In this document: piece by piece, positions 51,893-60,554 of the stretch
Layout: every line of letters begins with the position of its first letter
How positions within the stretch are numbered: the first letter of the stretch is position 1
Source of the DNA: Bryobacterales bacterium
Lineage (GTDB): Bacteria; Acidobacteriota; Terriglobia; Bryobacterales; Bryobacteraceae
Assembly (NCBI GenBank): GCA_016716385.1
Contig: JADJWL010000004.1
Location: 1-64,000 of the forward strand
Direction of reading: 5' to 3'
Length of the DNA stretch: 64,000 nt
Translations under genes and position numbers: made by a program
The notes under the pieces: model-generated
The model's database searches: none
What the model saw: the letters and a program-made list of their open reading frames with translations, nothing else
Told to the model about the DNA's origin: nothing

Positions 51893-52063
51893 AGGGCCTC
51901 TAGAACTTCGGACACCGCGCGCTGCGGATACACAGGGAGCGGGCAGACGACGGTGAAGAACACATGCGAATCATCGGGGATAAGACGGAACAAAGGTTCT
52001 TTTCATCAGTATCGCCCATGGAACCCCGTTGCGCCAAACGCACGCCCTATAATAGGAAATCCC

Positions 52064-53215
52064 ATGAAGATCACTGCCATCGAGACCTACATCGCCGGAA
52101 ACCCCTGGAAGAACTGGCTGTTCGCTCGCGTCTCGACCGACGAGGGCATCCACGGCATCGGCGAAGGGACGCTCAACTACTTCGGCAGGACGGTCGAAGC
52201 GGCGATCCACGAGTTGAAACCGCTTGTCCTCGGCATGGACCCGTTCCAGGTAGAGGTGCTGTCGCAGCGCCTGATCCGCGACGTCTATTCCGAAGGCGGG
52301 CAGGTCCACATGTGCGCCGTGGCGGCGATCGAGATCGCCTGCTGGGACATCATCGGCAAGGCCTGTAATCAGCCCATTTACAACCTTTGGGGCGGACGCT
52401 GCCATGAGAAGCTCCGCGCCTACGCGAACGGCTGGTACCGGGGTCCGCGGACGCCCGAAAGCTTCGCAGAGAAAGCGAAAGATGTTGCCCGCCGGGGTTA
52501 CACCGCGCTGAAGTTCGATCCGTTCGGATCCGCCTGGCGCATGGTGACGCGCGAGGATTTCGATCTCACAATCGACATCATCGGCGCCGTGCGCGACGCT
52601 GTCGGCCCGCATGTCGACCTGTTCATCGAAGGCCACTGCCGCTTCAATGTCGCGGCCGCCGTCGACTTCGCCGAGAAGATGGCGGTTCACCGGCCGGCCT
52701 GGTTCGAGGAGCCGGTCCCGCACACGAACATCGCCGCACTGGCCGAAGTGGCGCGGCGCAGTCCGGTGCCGATTGCCACGGGCGAAAGCTTCTCCTCGAA
52801 GCAGGAATTCGCGGAGTTGCTGAAGCATGACGTCGTCAGCATCTATCAGCCGGAACCCCTGAATCTCGGTGGACTGTTCGCCGCGCGCAAAATCGCCGAC
52901 ATGGTGGATGCGCATCTCGGCATGATTGCGCCGCACTCGGCGCAGGGTCCTGTCTGTTCGGCCGCCTGTCTGCAACTGAACGCCTCGATCCCCAACTTCT
53001 ACGTGCACGAGGTCTTCGACGAGTTCAATGAGCCTTGGGAGAAGGAGATCGTGACGAATCCTGTCGAAGTCGTCAACGGCTACATCGAGATTTCCGAACG
53101 GCCTGGGCTCGGAATCGATCTCAACCTGGAAGAGATTGCCCGGCATCCTTACCGGCAGGAAAACTACCTGCCGTTGTTCAAGCCCGGCTGGGAACGGCGC
53201 GAAGGCAAGATCTAG
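52064..53215 (+). CDS. Enolase-superfamily sugar-acid dehydratase (mandelate racemase family)
   Basis: A 383-residue MR/MLE enzyme. Seen: GKACNQPIYNLWGG, TALKFDPFG (K-x-D), metal ligands in FIEGHCRF, WFEEPVP and IATGESF, and the catalytic His in MIAPHSAQGPVC. This fits D-galactonate/gluconate-type acid-sugar dehydratases. Known: they remove water from aldonic acids using a base-abstracted alpha proton. ATG 52064 follows AGGAAAT; a TATAAT at 52048-52053 is too close to be a normal promoter for a leadered transcript. It overlaps the convergent tesA stop by four bases. Confidence 0.88.
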   Translation: MKITAIETYIAGNPWKNWLFARVSTDEGIHGIGEGTLNYFGRTVEAAIHELKPLVLGMDPFQVEVLSQRLIRDVYSEGGQVHMCAVAAIEIACWDIIGKACNQPIYNLWGGRCHEKLRAYANGWYRGPRTPESFAEKAKDVARRGYTALKFDPFGSAWRMVTREDFDLTIDIIGAVRDAVGPHVDLFIEGHCRFNVAAAVDFAEKMAVHRPAWFEEPVPHTNIAALAEVARRSPVPIATGESFSSKQEFAELLKHDVVSIYQPEPLNLGGLFAARKIADMVDAHLGMIAPHSAQGPVCSAACLQLNASIPNFYVHEVFDEFNEPWEKEIVTNPVEVVNGYIEISERPGLGIDLNLEEIARHPYRQENYLPLFKPGWERREGKI

Positions 53216-53874
53216 CTTCGCGGCAGCATCGGCTCCAGGTAGCGCAGCACGGTTTCCGCGACCTTGCGGTTCCCATCGGCCGTGGGATGAATGCCGTCCC
53301 GCTGCATCATGCCAGATTCCAGGGCCACGCCTTCGAGCAGGAAGGGAATGAGCGGCACGCCGTACTGCTTGGCCAAGTCGCGGTACATCTCCTCGAAGGC
53401 GCCGATGTACTCCGAGCCGTAGTTCGGCGGCAGCGTGATCCCGGCCAGCAACACGCGCGCCCCGCCCGCCTGCAGGCGCTCGATCATCTTCTGGAAATTG
53501 CCGCGGGTTTCGGCGATCGGGATCCCCCGGAGACCGTCGTTGCCGCCCAACTCGAGGATCACCAGGACCGGCTTGTGCGACAGCACCGTGTCAATCCGCG
53601 CCAGCCCGCCGCTGGTGGTGTCTCCGCTGACGCCGGCGTTGACGACGCGGAACGCGATCCCCCGGGCGTCGAGTGCGCGCTGGAGGAAGTCCGGGTAGCT
53701 TTGGCCCGGGTCAAGACCGTAGCCCGCGGACAGGCTGTCGCCGAACGCGACGATGGCGGGTCTCGGGTCGGGCGCCGGTTCCGCTGCGCGCGGGCGCTGT
53801 TCGACCGTGTCCGGCGGCGCGCTTCCGCAGGCGGCGAGGACGAGCAGGAGGCAGAAGACCGGGAATCGAAGCAC
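53212..53874 (-). CDS. tesA: SGNH-family arylesterase/lysophospholipase TesA-like lipoprotein
   Basis: A 220-residue protein with a lipoprotein signal (LLLVLAAC; lipobox LAAC, Cys16). Seen: FGDSLSAGYG (block I Ser), NAGVSGDTTSGG (block II Gly), GGNDGLRG (block III Asn), and DGIHPTADG (block V Asp-His). Known: TesA is a periplasmic multifunctional thioesterase/lysophospholipase L1. It diverges from the YbbA-YbbP-like genes as in E. coli. The start is GTG at 53874. Confidence 0.9.
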   Translation of the reverse strand: MLRFPVFCLLLVLAACGSAPPDTVEQRPRAAEPAPDPRPAIVAFGDSLSAGYGLDPGQSYPDFLQRALDARGIAFRVVNAGVSGDTTSGGLARIDTVLSHKPVLVILELGGNDGLRGIPIAETRGNFQKMIERLQAGGARVLLAGITLPPNYGSEYIGAFEEMYRDLAKQYGVPLIPFLLEGVALESGMMQRDGIHPTADGNRKVAETVLRYLEPMLPRS

Positions 53875-53918
53875 TCGATGCCATAATAGGGGATAGCGGG
53901 GGGCTCTGTCCCGCTTGC

Positions 53919-54590
53919 ATGATCCAAGTCTCCGGGCTCACCAAGACGATCGAAACACCCACGCACCGCGTCGAAATCCTTCGCGGCATTGACCTGTCGA
54001 TTCCCGCCGGGCAGTTTGCCGCCATCATGGGGCCGTCCGGCAGCGGCAAGAGCACGCTGCTGGGACTGCTTGCGGGGCTGGACACGCCTACGTCCGGCCG
54101 CATCACGCTGGACGGCGAGGACATCACCGGTCTCGACGAAGATCGTCTGGCCGTCCTGCGCGGGCGCAAGATCGGCTTCGTCTTCCAGTCTTATCAACTG
54201 ATTCCGACGCTGACCGCCGAGGAAAACGTCATGTTGCCACTCGAGTTGGTGGGGGGCGGCAACGGCGGGCCGTTCCGGGCGCGGGAGTTGCTCCGGACGG
54301 TGGGCCTGGAAGACCGCCGCGATCACTACCCCATCCAACTGTCCGGCGGCGAGCAGCAGCGGGTCGCCTTGGCCCGCGCCTTTGTCCTCAGGCCACCGAT
54401 CCTCATGGCCGACGAACCGACGGGGAACCTGGACAGCGCGAACGGCAAACACGTCCTGGATCTGTTGATCGAACTCAACCGGCGGGAGCAGACGACGCTG
54501 GTGCTCGTGACCCACGATGCGCAGCTCGCCGCGTCCGCCGACCGGCGCATTACGATGCGCGACGGACAGATTGTCGGCGATGAAGCATAG
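53919..54590 (+). CDS. ybbA: ABC transporter ATP-binding protein, YbbA/LolD-like
   Basis: A 223-residue MacB-subfamily ATPase. Seen: GPSGSGKSTLLGLLAGLD (Walker A), VFQSYQLIPTLTAEENV (Q loop), LSGGEQQRVALARAF (signature), ILMADEPTGNLD (Walker B), and VTHDAQLA (H loop). Known: pairs with FtsX-fold permeases for mechanotransmission rather than transport. It overlaps the permease start by 11 bases. Together with the divergent tesA it reproduces the E. coli tesA/ybbA-ybbP arrangement. Confidence 0.93.
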   Translation: MIQVSGLTKTIETPTHRVEILRGIDLSIPAGQFAAIMGPSGSGKSTLLGLLAGLDTPTSGRITLDGEDITGLDEDRLAVLRGRKIGFVFQSYQLIPTLTAEENVMLPLELVGGGNGGPFRARELLRTVGLEDRRDHYPIQLSGGEQQRVALARAFVLRPPILMADEPTGNLDSANGKHVLDLLIELNRREQTTLVLVTHDAQLAASADRRITMRDGQIVGDEA

Positions 54591-57171
54591 CTTCCCATGG
54601 CGGACCGCCGCCAAAATCGCCTGGCGGGAGTCCCGCGCCTCGACCACGAAGTTTCTCTTTGTCGTCATGGCGGTCGCCGTGGGAGTGGGGGCGCTGTCCG
54701 GCGTGCGCGGGTTCAGCCGTGCGTTTCGCGGTATGCTGCTGCGGGAAGCCCGGACGCTCATGGCGGCCGACCTCTCCCTGCGTGTCTTCGCCCTGCCCGA
54801 CGCCTCCCAACTGGCCTTGCTCGACGACCTCGGATCCCGTGGGATACGACGCACGTGGATCACCGAGACCGTCACGATGATGTCGGCTGACACCTCGGTC
54901 GACCCGTTGCTGTCGTCTGTCAAGGCGGTGGACCCGGAAGTCTACCCGTTCTACGGTCGCGTGACCCTGGATCCACCCGCGCCGCTCGCGCAGGCGCTCA
55001 CTGCTGAGACGATCGGCGTCTCGGAGGACGTCCTGGTGCGTCTGGATGCCCGCGTCGGCGATGAGGTTCGGCTTGGCGGCGCCACCTTCCGGATCGCGGG
55101 TATCGTGACGAACGAACCGGACCGGATGGCGGGCAGTCTCAACGTGGGACCGCGTGTGCTGATGTCCCGCCAGGCGATCGAACGGACTGAGTTGATCCGC
55201 CCCGGAAGCCGCGCGGCGCAGCGGCACCTGTTCCGCTTCCCGGAGACCCCCGGCTCGCGGACGCCGCCGCTCGATCTGGTCGAGAAGGTCAGGCTGGAAC
55301 TCAAGGAGCAGTTTCCCGGTGCGCTCATCGCGGACTTTCGCGAGACGCACCCGCTCATCACCAGGGGACTCAACCGCGCGACCACATTTCTCAGCCTGGT
55401 CAGCCTGATAGCATTGATCGTCGGCGCGCTCGGCGTCGCCACGGCGATTCACTCGCACCTGCAGCAGAAGCTGGACTCCATCGCGGTCATGAAATCGGTG
55501 GGCGGGCGTTCCAGCCAGATCATCCGCATTTACACTCTCCAGACGCTGTTCCTGGCGCTGGCCGGATCGGGTCTGGGGCTTGCCGCGGGACTCGGCGTCC
55601 AGGCCGGGTTTCCGCTCGTCCTGGCGCGCTATTTCGCGATTGCGCCGGGGTTGGCGCTGGACTGGCTGTCGGCCCTGGAGGCGGTCACGATCGGCGTTCT
55701 GAGCACACTGTTGTTCACGGTGCCGCCGCTGCTCGGGATCCGGCGGGTGCGGCCGGGCCTGATTCTCCGCCGCGACATGGCGGAGTCCGGCGCGGCATCA
55801 GAAAGCCGGTGGCGGCGGTGGCGCGAACCGGTCGTGGCGGCGGCGGGCCTGCTGGCTGCGATCGCGCTCGTGGCGGCGTGGCTGGTCGGAGGTTCGGCGC
55901 AGGACGCGGCGCGGCTCGGCGGCTGGTTTGCCGGAGCGCTGGCGTTCAGCCTCGTGGCGCTGTCCGCCCTGTCGTGGTTCCTCCTGCGTGTGTTGCGCGG
56001 CGTCGCGGCGTCCCGCCTCGCGCATCTGCCGTCGGCCGTGCGGCACGGTGCGGCGAACCTGTACCGGCCGGGCAACCATGCGCAGGCGGCGCTGGTCGCC
56101 CTAAGCATCGGCGTGATGTTCACGCTCACCGTCTACCTCGTGCAGCATTCCATGCTCCGCCAGATGATCGCCAGCGCGCCGCCGGGTATGCCCAACGTGT
56201 TCCTGATCAACGTCACCGACGGAGAGCGGCAAGGCGTGGAGGAGTTGCTGGAACGCGCGGAGGGGGTCGTGGAGCGTCCGCCGCTGGTCGCGTCGGTAGC
56301 CGCCCGGCTGGTGGCGATCGACGGTGCGGCCGTCGAACCGGAAGATTTCGATGGACCGGCACGGCGCTTCCTGCGGGAGCGTTCCGTGACGTGGGCCGGG
56401 GAGCAGCCGGATCACACCGAAGTCCGGGAGGGTACATGGTGGACCGGCCGTCCCTCCGAGCCACAGATTTCGGTTGCAGAAGAAGCGGCGACATTGTTGC
56501 GTGTCCGGCCCGGCGCGATGCTGGAGTGGCAGATTTCCGGCCGCCGGGTTCAGGCGCGCGTCGCGGCGCTGCACCGGACCGAGTCCATCCGGCCGGGCGC
56601 CAATATCGAGTTCATCTTCAGCCCGGGCGCGCTTGACGGGTTGCCGGTCCTGTACTTCGGAGGCGTCCGGATGCGCCCGCCGGACGTCGCGCGTCTGCAG
56701 CGCGACGCGTTCACACGCTTCCCTTCGGTGAGTGTGATCAACGTGGCCGACGTCCTCGACCGGGTCCAGCAGGTAGTGGACGAGATTGCGCTGGTTGTGC
56801 GTTTCATCTCGGCGTTCACGATCCTGGCGGGCGTGATCATCCTGGCGTCGAGTGTGGCCGGCACGCGTTTCCGCCGCATCCGCGAAGTGGTCATCCTCAA
56901 GACTTTGGGAGCGACGAGACGCAAGGTGCGGGCCATCTTCTCGATGGAGTTCACGCTCCTGGGATTGGCGGCGGGGGTGATGGGAGCGCTCCTGGCGAGC
57001 GGCTTCTCGGCGCTATTGCTGCAGCGGGTGATGGAAGTGACGCCGCGCTTCGACCTGGTGCCGAACCTCGTGGCGATCGGGCTGACGATCCTGCTGGCCA
57101 ACGCCGCCGGCTGGCTGGCAAGCGCCCGCATCCTCGATCAGAAGCCGTTGGAAGCGCTGCGGGGGGAGTAG
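54580..57171 (+). CDS. ybbP: FtsX-like ABC permease, YbbP family
   Basis: An 863-residue protein. Seen: an N-terminal membrane segment (FLFVVMAVAVGVGALSGV), a periplasmic domain (about residues 60-260), three further segments around 270-420, a middle block with paired segments near 430-510, a second periplasmic domain, and a C-terminal FtsX domain with three segments (RFRRIREVVILKTLGATRRKVRAIF in the loop). Ten membrane segments in all match YbbP. Known: partners YbbA in the envelope; role proposed in lipoprotein or ester handling. ATG 54580 lies inside the ATPase 3' end. Confidence 0.9.
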   Translation: MKHSFPWRTAAKIAWRESRASTTKFLFVVMAVAVGVGALSGVRGFSRAFRGMLLREARTLMAADLSLRVFALPDASQLALLDDLGSRGIRRTWITETVTMMSADTSVDPLLSSVKAVDPEVYPFYGRVTLDPPAPLAQALTAETIGVSEDVLVRLDARVGDEVRLGGATFRIAGIVTNEPDRMAGSLNVGPRVLMSRQAIERTELIRPGSRAAQRHLFRFPETPGSRTPPLDLVEKVRLELKEQFPGALIADFRETHPLITRGLNRATTFLSLVSLIALIVGALGVATAIHSHLQQKLDSIAVMKSVGGRSSQIIRIYTLQTLFLALAGSGLGLAAGLGVQAGFPLVLARYFAIAPGLALDWLSALEAVTIGVLSTLLFTVPPLLGIRRVRPGLILRRDMAESGAASESRWRRWREPVVAAAGLLAAIALVAAWLVGGSAQDAARLGGWFAGALAFSLVALSALSWFLLRVLRGVAASRLAHLPSAVRHGAANLYRPGNHAQAALVALSIGVMFTLTVYLVQHSMLRQMIASAPPGMPNVFLINVTDGERQGVEELLERAEGVVERPPLVASVAARLVAIDGAAVEPEDFDGPARRFLRERSVTWAGEQPDHTEVREGTWWTGRPSEPQISVAEEAATLLRVRPGAMLEWQISGRRVQARVAALHRTESIRPGANIEFIFSPGALDGLPVLYFGGVRMRPPDVARLQRDAFTRFPSVSVINVADVLDRVQQVVDEIALVVRFISAFTILAGVIILASSVAGTRFRRIREVVILKTLGATRRKVRAIFSMEFTLLGLAAGVMGALLASGFSALLLQRVMEVTPRFDLVPNLVAIGLTILLANAAGWLASARILDQKPLEALRGE

Positions 57172-57376
57172 CGGGCGGTCGCTCCCGACGATCGCGTTTT
57201 CACCTCAGAAGCGACGTGCCGCCGGCTGTCATGTGTACAATCCAGCCAAGAAGGTCCACATCGAATGCGGACGAGGACTTCGATCCGTTCGTGCGGCACC
57301 TTGGACTTCGGGTTGTTGTCTGACTGCCGTCGTACCGCGCGCCGCAGTTGACTCCAGCAATGCTATCGTGGCCCCG

Positions 57377-58645
57377 ATGGCCTCTTCACTTTCGCGACGC
57401 AGCTTCCTCGCACTGCCTACGGTCCTATTCGCTCATACCGACGGTCCGAAGAAGCGCGTGGCCGCCCTTATCAGCGAGTACAGGCGCTCGTCCCATGCCG
57501 ACGTGATCTGCGGCCGGATGCTGGCGGGCCGCTACCTCAATGGCCAGGAGCACGAGTCGGGATTGCACGTCGTGTCGATGTACACCGACCAGGTGCCCGA
57601 GGAGGACCTGAGCCGCGACCTGGCCGCCGAACACGGCTTCAAGATCCAGCCCTCCATTCGCGAAGCGCTCACCATGACTTCGAACGCGGCGGTCGGGGAA
57701 CGCACCCTCGCCGTCGATGGCGTCGTGCTGATCTGCGAGCATGGCGCCTACCCTTACAATGCCGCCGGGCAGAAGCTGTATCCGCGCTTCGAGTTCTTCA
57801 AACAGGTCATCGATGTCTTCCGCGAGACGGGACAGACGTGTCCCGTGTTCACCGACAAGCATCTTTCCTACGACTGGCACAAGGCCAAGTGGATGTATGA
57901 CCAGGCGAAGCAGCTTGGGTTCCCGCTGATGGCCGGGTCCGTGCTGCCCCACGCGCTCGAACCCGAGCAGAAGCTGCCCATGGGGACTCCGGTCGAGCGG
58001 GCGGTGCTCGTGTGGGCGGCCGAGTTCTTCGATAGCAAGGATTCGTATGGATTCCATGCTCTGGAGCGGATGCAGTGCCAGGTGGAGCGGCGTGCCGGCG
58101 GTGAGACCGGGATTGCCGCCGTGCAGTGCTTCGAGCACGATGCCGTGTGGGCGTTCACGGACAAGACACCGTGGGCGGCACGGCTTCTCGACGCGACCGC
58201 CGGCGCCGTGGAGCGGAGCCGCGTGAAGAATCCGGTCTGCTTCTATCTGCAGTACGAAAGCGGTCTCGAAGCGGCGATCTACCGGCTGAACCGGCATCGT
58301 TCCCAGCGGTCGTTCGCGTACCTCAAACGCGGATCGAACGAGCCGGCGCTGATTCCGGAGTTGGACCGCCAGGCCAAGTTCGTGGCGGTGCCCGATGCGC
58401 TGCGCCAGAAGTACCGCCACAATCATTTCAGCGCCCAGGTCCACCACATTGAAGAGATGATCCACCACGGCGAGACGCCGAATCCGGTGGAGCGAACGCT
58501 GCTCACGACGGGAGCGCTCGCGGCGCTGTTCGAGTCGACCTACCAGGGCGCCCCGCAATATGGGCGCACCCTGCAGCACGGCACGATGCTTGAAGAAGGC
58601 CGGCGGATCTCCACGCCCCACCTGCGGATCGCGTATCAGGTCTGA
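57377..58645 (+). CDS. Tat-exported protein of unknown function
   Basis: A 422-residue protein with a twin-arginine signal (SRRSFLALPTVLFA). I do not recognise a characterised family. Seen: KKRVAALISEYRRSSHADVICGRMLAG with LNGQEHESGLHVVSMYTDQVPE, several His/Asp clusters (DKHLSYDWHKAKWMYD, QCFEHDAVWAF) that could be active-site or metal-binding, and a C-terminal YQGAPQYG. Proteins of this shape occur in Acidobacteriota and Planctomycetota (memory, unverified). ATG 57377 is at the signal peptide. It converges with the MFS gene (10-base overlap). Confidence 0.7.
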   Translation: MASSLSRRSFLALPTVLFAHTDGPKKRVAALISEYRRSSHADVICGRMLAGRYLNGQEHESGLHVVSMYTDQVPEEDLSRDLAAEHGFKIQPSIREALTMTSNAAVGERTLAVDGVVLICEHGAYPYNAAGQKLYPRFEFFKQVIDVFRETGQTCPVFTDKHLSYDWHKAKWMYDQAKQLGFPLMAGSVLPHALEPEQKLPMGTPVERAVLVWAAEFFDSKDSYGFHALERMQCQVERRAGGETGIAAVQCFEHDAVWAFTDKTPWAARLLDATAGAVERSRVKNPVCFYLQYESGLEAAIYRLNRHRSQRSFAYLKRGSNEPALIPELDRQAKFVAVPDALRQKYRHNHFSAQVHHIEEMIHHGETPNPVERTLLTTGALAALFESTYQGAPQYGRTLQHGTMLEEGRRISTPHLRIAYQV

Positions 58646-59847
58646 GCGGGGCGCCAGATCATGCGCCGCAGGACCAGCCACGCGGCTAGGTGAAGCGTCC
58701 CCATGAAGACGAACATCGGCACGTAGCCGAAATGCTGGATCACGAAGCCGGGGATGATCGCGGAGAAGAGGAATCCGCCGATGCCTCCCGCGCAGCCGCC
58801 GATGCCCGTCACCGACGCGACGGCTTCCTTGGGGAATGCGTCCGAGGTGGTGGTGAAGAGGTTCGCCGACCAGCCTTGGTGCGCCGCGGTGGCGAGGCTC
58901 ACGAGCGCGATCGCCAGCACGGCGTGCGGCGCGAAGACCGCCGTCGCCGCCACAGGCATGCAGAGCGCGCAAAGCGCCATTGCCGTCTGCCTCGCTCTTG
59001 CCGTGCTCCAGCCTTTGCGGATCCAGTAGCCGGAGATCCAGCCGCCGCCGACGCTGCCGAAGTCCGCCATCAGGTAGACCACGGGGAGCGCCCAGCCGAT
59101 CTCGGTCATCTTGAACTGCCGGACGTCGTAAAGATACGGCGGCAGCCAGTAGAGGTAGAACCACCACACCGGATCGGTGAGGAACTTTCCCGCGGCGAAG
59201 CCCCAGGTCTGGCGGTAGCGGAGGGCTTCGGTCCACCCGATCTTGCGCGTCACCTGCGGCTCGGCATCGTCCACTCTCTCGTCCGGTTGCCGGTAGAAAA
59301 TCAGCCAGAGCACCACCCAGACGAAGCCCGAGATGGCGGTGGCCCAGAAGGCAAAGCGCCAGCCGTAGCGCAGGTTGAGCCAGACAAACAGCGGCGGACC
59401 GATCATCGAGGCGACGTTTGAGCCGGCGTTAAAGATGCCGGTGGCGAAGGCGCGGTCCTTACGCGGAAACCACTCAGCGACCGCCTTGATCGCTGCCGGG
59501 AAGTTGCCCGCTTCGCCGAAGCCGAGGAGCGCGCGCCAGATGCCGAGATGGACCGGTGTGCGCGAGAGGGCGTGGAGTCCCGCGGCGATCGACCACCAGA
59601 CGATCGCGGTCGCATAGCCGATCTTGGTTCCGAACTTGTCGATGAACTTGCCCGCGACGAGGAAGCCCACCGTATACGCCACCTGGAAGGCGCCCGTGAG
59701 GTAGCCGTACTCCTGGTCGGAGATGTGCATCTCCTCGCGGATCACCGGGATCAGCACCGAAAAGACGATGCGATCGAGATAGTTGATCGTGGTGGCGAAG
59801 AACAGCAGCGCCAGGATGACCCAGCGCCACTTGGAGTACGGGAGCAC
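58636..59847 (-). CDS. MFS transporter, hexuronate (ExuT)-like
   Basis: A 403-residue twelve-segment carrier of the ACS subfamily. Seen: FFATTINYLDRIVFSVLIPVIRE, FIDKFGTKIGYATAI (loop 2-3), LGFGEAGNFPAAIKAVAEWFPRKDRAFATGIFNAGSNVAS (ACS signature), and a final VLRRMIWRP. Known: ExuT takes up galacturonate and glucuronate with protons. The enolase-family dehydratase 5 kb away could be related, but they are not in an operon. Confidence 0.9.
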   Translation of the reverse strand: MLPYSKWRWVILALLFFATTINYLDRIVFSVLIPVIREEMHISDQEYGYLTGAFQVAYTVGFLVAGKFIDKFGTKIGYATAIVWWSIAAGLHALSRTPVHLGIWRALLGFGEAGNFPAAIKAVAEWFPRKDRAFATGIFNAGSNVASMIGPPLFVWLNLRYGWRFAFWATAISGFVWVVLWLIFYRQPDERVDDAEPQVTRKIGWTEALRYRQTWGFAAGKFLTDPVWWFYLYWLPPYLYDVRQFKMTEIGWALPVVYLMADFGSVGGGWISGYWIRKGWSTARARQTAMALCALCMPVAATAVFAPHAVLAIALVSLATAAHQGWSANLFTTTSDAFPKEAVASVTGIGGCAGGIGGFLFSAIIPGFVIQHFGYVPMFVFMGTLHLAAWLVLRRMIWRPAQT

Positions 59848-59870
59848 CTGAGGATTATATAGCGGCGCGG

Positions 59871-60092
59871 CTACTCGTCGATCCGGTCCGCGGGAATCCC
59901 GGCGCGCGCCATCGCCGCTTCGACGTCGAGCGGCGTCAGTCGCGTGGCGTCGTAGTCGACGTGCAGCGCCGTCAAGTCAGGCGAGACGCGGATGCGGTTG
60001 AATCCATAGGTGGAGTGCGCGCGGGTGATGCGGTCCATCATGGTATCGTCCAGAGGAGCGCGCAGGCGGAAGGAAATCTCGACCTTCGTCAT
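59871..60092 (-). CDS. HMA-like miniprotein lacking the CxxC metal site
   Basis: A 73-residue protein with a predicted strand-helix-strand-strand-helix order: VEISFRLRA, DDTMMDRITRAHSTYG, FNRIRVSP, LTALHVDYDA and LDVEAAMARAGIP. The pattern and length match heavy-metal-associated domains of the ferredoxin-like fold, but no Cys is present at all. ATG 60092 is the first Met of the conserved-looking part; the frame open upstream overlaps the PilZ leader. Function unknown. Confidence 0.68.
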   Translation of the reverse strand: MTKVEISFRLRAPLDDTMMDRITRAHSTYGFNRIRVSPDLTALHVDYDATRLTPLDVEAAMARAGIPADRIDE

Positions 60093-60158
60093 TTCCCATA
60101 GGATAGCCGATCGCCCCGCCCGCGTTCGGCTACAGTTAAGAGAACGGAGGAGCGGTGC

Positions 60159-60473
60159 GTGAGGGTTCACACGAAAGAGTTGCGCAGCCACCCCCGCTAC
60201 GCCCTGCAAGGGTCGGTCGCGATCTCCTGGCAGGACGGCCATGGGCGGTTTCGCACGTCGCAGTCGAAGGGTATCGACATCTGCGTGTCCGGTCTGCAGA
60301 TCGAAGCTACCGACCCGATCGACTTGCACACCAACGTGATGGTGCGGTCGGAACGGCTGCAACTTTCCGCCTCAACCGCGGTGCGGTATTGCCGCCAGCA
60401 TGGGCCGCGGTATAGGATTGGACTGGAGTTTACGGGCGGCCTGCACTGGCGTCCACCCGGGGATAAACCTTAG
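60159..60473 (+). CDS. PilZ-domain protein
   Basis: A 104-residue single PilZ domain. Seen: RSHPRYALQG (RxxxR c-di-GMP motif) and IDICVSGLQIEA (D-x-S-x-x-G type motif), with YRIGLEFTG at the end. The start is GTG at 60159, with GGAGGAG upstream. Known: PilZ domains bind cyclic di-GMP and act as effector or adaptor. A second PilZ gene follows after 80 bases, with two hairpins between them. Confidence 0.87.
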   Translation: MRVHTKELRSHPRYALQGSVAISWQDGHGRFRTSQSKGIDICVSGLQIEATDPIDLHTNVMVRSERLQLSASTAVRYCRQHGPRYRIGLEFTGGLHWRPPGDKP

Positions 60474-60492
60474 AACCCTCGGAAATTCTTAG

Positions 60493-60533
60493 AGTACAGG
60501 TCTGACTTCTGTACTAGCGATTTTTTTTCGCTA
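60493..60533. repeat. Two adjoining hairpins between the PilZ genes
   Basis: First: AGTACAG (60493-60499) and CTGTACT (60509-60515) with a nine-base loop. Second, directly adjoining: TAGCGA (60515-60520), seven T, TCGCTA (60528-60533). The second ends four bases before a GTG and 22 before the ATG of the next gene. Candidates are a terminator for the first PilZ gene plus an operator or promoter for the second. Confidence 0.5.
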
Positions 60534-60554
60534 ACCGTGTACTATGAGACTACG

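Noticed and set aside
52048..52053. Perfect TATAAT before the enolase-family gene
   Set aside because: It is only ten bases from the ATG, so a transcript from it would lack the ribosome site; no -35 at 17 bases.
57425..59236. A 603-codon minus-strand open frame opposite the Tat protein and MFS genes
   Set aside because: It is antisense to two genes with clear signal peptide and transporter motifs, and its own translation has no family motif. Long shadow frames are expected at this GC content. The same reasoning removes the long frames opposite 6.9-8.3, 9.7-10.8, 17.8-19.2, 28.4-29.8, 39.2-40.6, 43.5-45.0, 48.6-49.9 and 53.6-54.9 kb.
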